NCBI RefSeq assembly: GCF_001043975.1 | Contig: NZ_LABY01000225.1 | Coordinates: 1-35,138, forward strand | DNA from: Methylobacterium variabile | Lineage (GTDB): Bacteria; Pseudomonadota; Alphaproteobacteria; Rhizobiales; Beijerinckiaceae | Reading direction: 5' to 3' | DNA: 35,138 nucleotides | Shown: positions 32,820 through 35,138 of the stretch, one piece after another | Numbering within the stretch: position 1 is the first letter of the stretch | Layout: the number at the start of each line of letters is the position of its first letter | Made by a program: the position numbers and the translations under genes | Notes under the pieces: generated by a model | Databases searched by the model: none | Told to the model about the DNA's origin: nothing | The model's input: only the letters and a program-made list of their open reading frames with translations

Positions 32820-33352
32820 TGGGCGCCGGCGGCTTCGTCCTCGTGGTCGGCCCGAGCGGGGCCGGCAAGGACACGCTCCTGCGGCTCGCCCGCGAGGCCC
32901 TGGCGGGCGATCCCCGCTACGTCTTCCCGCGCCGCCTCGTCACCCGCGCGCCCTCGGCGCACGAGGACAACGAGCCGATCAGCGAGGAGGATTTCTCCGC
33001 CGGCGAGGCGGCGGGGCGCTTCGCCCTGTCCTGGCGCGCCCACGGCCTCGGCTACGCCCTGCCGGCCTCGAGCGCCGACCTCGCCCGGGCCGGCCGCATC
33101 GTGGTCTGCAACGTGTCGCGCCGCGCGGTCGGCGAGGCGCGCCGGCGCCTGCCCGGCGTCACCGTGGTCGAGGTCACGGCCCCGCCCGAGGTGCTGGCCG
33201 CCCGCCTCGCCGCCCGCGGCCGGCGCGAGGACGGCGACCTCGGGGCGCGGCTCGCCCGCTCGGCCTCGGTGACCGCCGACCTCGTGGTGATGAACGATCG
33301 CGCGCCGGAGGCCGGGGCTTCGCGGCTTCTCGCCCACCTGCGGGCGCGCTGA
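32819..33352 (+). CDS. phnN: Ribose 1,5-bisphosphate phosphokinase PhnN
   Basis: A 177-residue P-loop kinase (185 in E. coli) that makes PRPP from ribose 1,5-bisphosphate, feeding the phosphonate product into nucleotide synthesis. Walker A GPSGAGKDT is at 11-19, PRRLVTRAPSAHEDNEPISE follows in the guanylate-kinase-like region, and GLGYALPASS and VVCNVSRRAVGEARRRLPG complete the family pattern. It is the last gene of the phn operon in the window. A short hairpin follows its stop. Confidence 0.95.
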   Translation: MGAGGFVLVVGPSGAGKDTLLRLAREALAGDPRYVFPRRLVTRAPSAHEDNEPISEEDFSAGEAAGRFALSWRAHGLGYALPASSADLARAGRIVVCNVSRRAVGEARRRLPGVTVVEVTAPPEVLAARLAARGRREDGDLGARLARSASVTADLVVMNDRAPEAGASRLLAHLRAR

Positions 33353-33381
33353 CGGCGCGTCCCCGGCGCCGGTTCCGTGCG

Positions 33382-33403
33382 GGAAGGCTTTGCGAAACCT
33401 TCC
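33382..33403. terminator. Hairpin downstream of phnN
   Basis: GGAAGG (33382-33387) and CCTTCC (33398-33403) are perfect reverse complements, and TTT/AAA inside can extend the stem with one bulge. It lies 30 bases after the phnN stop. There is no T-run, so intrinsic termination is uncertain. Confidence 0.4.
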
Positions 33404-33491
33404 GCCTCGTCCATGATTTCCGATCTGCCCGCCGACATTGTGCGGGCCGTCCGCCCGTCGGCGGACCCACCGGGAGATCAGGACCGCCGTG

Positions 33492-35030
33492 ATGAGCGAA
33501 CCGCGCGAGACCGAGCTGAAGCTGGATGTCGAGGCCTCCGACCTCGCACGCCTGCGGGAGCACCCGCTGCTCGCCGGGGAGTGGACCGAGACGGAGCTGA
33601 CCTCCGTCTACTTCGACACGCCGGACGGCCGCCTGCGCGAGGCCGGCTACACCCTGCGGGTGCGCCGGGACGGCGACCGCCACGTCCAGACCGTGAAGGC
33701 CCGGAGCAAGGCGGCGGCCGGCCTGTTCGACCGGCTGGAATGGGAGAGCGAGGTCGCCGGGCCGGCGCCGGAGCCCGCGGCCTTCGCCGGCACCCCCGTC
33801 GCCAAGCTCCTCGACGGGGTCGAGGACCTGACCCCCCTCTACACGTCCACGGTGACCCGCAGCGTGCGGCGCCTCGCCGATGGCGGACCGGAGGGCGGCC
33901 GGATCGAGGTCGTCCTCGACCGCGGCCGGGTCTGGGGGCCGGACGACCGGGTCTCCCCGATCAGCGAGCTCGAGCTCGAGCTGACCGGCGGCTCGCCCTC
34001 GGCCCTGTTCGACCTCGCCCGCTCCCTCGGCGCCGACGTGCCGCTGCGCCTCGGCGTGCTGAGCAAGTTCGAGCGCGGCGACGCCCTGCTCAAGGACCGC
34101 CTCGGCCGGGCCGTGAAGGCCGAGCCCGTCCCCCTCGCCCCGGAGATGACGACGGCCGAGGCGTTCCGGGCGGTGGCCTATGCCTGCCTGCGGCAGACCC
34201 GCCTCAACGAGACCGTGCTGCTCGGCCGGCGCGACGTCGAGGCGCTGCACCAGCTGCGCGTCTCCCTGCGCCGCCTGCGCTCGGCCTTCTCGCTGTTCGG
34301 CGCGGTGATCGAGGATCGCCGCACCCCGGCGATCAAGGCCGAGCTGAAGCGCCTGAGCGAGCCCTTCGGCCACGCCCGCAACCTCGACGTCTATCTCGGC
34401 AAGACGCTGCCGCTCGAGCGCGAGCGGCGTCCCGACGAGCAGGGCCTCCTGATCCTCGAGCGCCACCTCGAGACCGAGCGCGCCGCGGCCCACGACGCCG
34501 TGCGGGCGGTGCTGGAGAGCCAGGAGTGGCGCGGCTTCCTCCTCGACCTCGTCGCCTGGATCGAGGCCGGCCCCTGGCTCGGGCCCGACAACCCGCAGGC
34601 CGCGCGCCGCGACGGCCCGGCCCGGGCCTTCGCCACCGAGGAGCTGGAGCGCCGCCGCCGCCAAGTGAAGAAGCGCGGGCGCCACCTCGCCGAGCTCGAC
34701 CCCGAGGCGCGCCACCAGGTGCGGATCGCGGCGAAGAAGCTGCGCTACGGCGCCGAGTTCTTCGCCGCTCTCTACGACGGAAAGAAAGCCGCCAAGCGCC
34801 ACAAGGCCTTCGCGGCGGCGCTGGCCGACCTCCAGGACCACCTCGGCGACCTCAACGACATCGCCACCGCCCACACCCTCGCGATCGATCTCGCGAAGGG
34901 CGCGCCCGAGGGCGCGGTCTTCGCCGCGGGGCTCGCCACCGCCGACACCGAGGCGCGGACCGAGCGGCTGCTGGCCGAGGCCGAGAAGGCCCACGAGGCC
35001 CTGATCGACGTGCGCCCGTTCTGGCGCTGA
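33492..35030 (+). CDS. CYTH-CHAD protein, putative inorganic triphosphatase or polyphosphate-binding protein
   Basis: A 512-residue two-domain protein. The N-terminal CYTH domain (about 1-205) carries the ExExK motif at residues 6-10 (ETELK) and further basic and acidic strands, such as YFDTPDGRLREAGYTLRVRR and the ELELELTGG strand. The C-terminal CHAD domain (about 225-500) is helical with conserved histidine-arginine motifs (LHQLRVSLRRLRSAF and ARHQVRIAAKKLRYGAEFF). CYTH-CHAD proteins such as E. coli YgiF hydrolyse tripolyphosphate, and CHAD binds polyphosphate. It follows phnN by 139 bases, so it could share the phn context by chance or function; nothing in the sequence settles it. Confidence 0.9.
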   Translation: MSEPRETELKLDVEASDLARLREHPLLAGEWTETELTSVYFDTPDGRLREAGYTLRVRRDGDRHVQTVKARSKAAAGLFDRLEWESEVAGPAPEPAAFAGTPVAKLLDGVEDLTPLYTSTVTRSVRRLADGGPEGGRIEVVLDRGRVWGPDDRVSPISELELELTGGSPSALFDLARSLGADVPLRLGVLSKFERGDALLKDRLGRAVKAEPVPLAPEMTTAEAFRAVAYACLRQTRLNETVLLGRRDVEALHQLRVSLRRLRSAFSLFGAVIEDRRTPAIKAELKRLSEPFGHARNLDVYLGKTLPLERERRPDEQGLLILERHLETERAAAHDAVRAVLESQEWRGFLLDLVAWIEAGPWLGPDNPQAARRDGPARAFATEELERRRRQVKKRGRHLAELDPEARHQVRIAAKKLRYGAEFFAALYDGKKAAKRHKAFAAALADLQDHLGDLNDIATAHTLAIDLAKGAPEGAVFAAGLATADTEARTERLLAEAEKAHEALIDVRPFWR

Positions 35031-35066
35031 CACCTCCCGCCGCCGGCCTGCCCGCGCCTGCCGTCG

Positions 35067-35138
35067 TCAGGCGCGGGGCATCAGGGCGTAGAGCGTGATC
35101 GCGGCGGCGTTCGAGACGTTGAGGCTCTGGATCGCGCC
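35067..35138 (-). CDS. TrmH/SpoU family RNA 2'-O-methyltransferase, C-terminal fragment
   Basis: The last 72 bases encode, on the minus strand, the final 23 residues of a protein and its stop. The sequence SLNVSNAAAITLYALM is the motif 3 knot region of SpoU/TrmH-type SPOUT methyltransferases (RlmB-like or TrmL-like), where SLNVSxAxAIxLY is characteristic. The rest is outside the window. It converges with the CYTH-CHAD gene, 36 bases apart. Confidence 0.8.
   Translation of the reverse strand, partial: GAIQSLNVSNAAAITLYALMPRA

Overview
The window is a very GC-rich chromosomal segment with features of an alphaproteobacterium of the Rhizobiales, most likely Methylobacterium or Methylorubrum. That placement is inferred from composition, the mutM/ubiE/ubiB neighbourhood, a phasin with a PhaR-like dyad, many ABC-type uptake genes and a complete set of carbon-phosphorus (C-P) lyase core genes. 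I recognise no phage, insertion sequence, CRISPR array or plasmid genes. It begins inside the 3' end of an initiator tRNA gene with a strong terminator and ends inside the last codons of an RNA methyltransferase gene.

Layout. 1-4545: tRNA-fMet end, LysE-type exporter, DapA-family aldolase, RNase Z-like metallo-beta-lactamase-fold protein (minus), and a pentapeptide-repeat protein with a channel-like C-terminus. 4552-7164 (minus): aliphatic sulfonate/nitrate/taurine-type ABC operon (binding protein, permease, ATPase) with a 15-bp tandem repeat between its first two genes. 7448-9814: an Lrp/AsnC regulator divergent from a GMC flavin oxidoreductase. 10040-12421: DMT exporter, then a minus-strand pair of an SDR dehydrogenase and a YnfA-like protein. 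12833-18252: a branched-chain-amino-acid-type ABC operon (binding protein, two permeases, two ATPases) ending in an SDR dehydrogenase, closed by a 14-bp hairpin. 18302-22636: phasin (minus), mutM (minus), ubiE and ubiB. 22697-22840: an intergenic element of nested inverted repeats. 23003-25087: an orphan binding protein, a small secreted Cys-containing protein (minus) and a DUF1330 protein.

25513-33352 is the metabolic centre: phnF (minus) faces phnG-phnH-phnI-phnJ-GNAT-phnK-phnL-phnM-phnN. The genes overlap or nearly touch, so they look like one transcript. A perfect dyad between phnF and phnG is the likely PhnF operator. PhnGHIJ with PhnK form the core C-P lyase, PhnM and PhnN process the ribose phosphate product, and the acetyltransferase may act on aminoalkylphosphonates. 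No phosphonate transporter genes (phnCDE) lie in the window. A palindromic intergenic-type repeat about 200 bp long lies inside the 3' end of the acetyltransferase gene without breaking its frame or its coupling to phnK. After phnN come a CYTH-CHAD protein and the truncated methyltransferase.

The most interesting items are the in-frame repeat inside the phn operon, the PhnF operator, the PhaR-like dyad at the phasin promoter, the channel-like fusion lacking a potassium filter, and the 42-bp-spaced direct repeat between the Lrp and GMC genes. I do not see convincing evidence for an entirely new multi-gene system.
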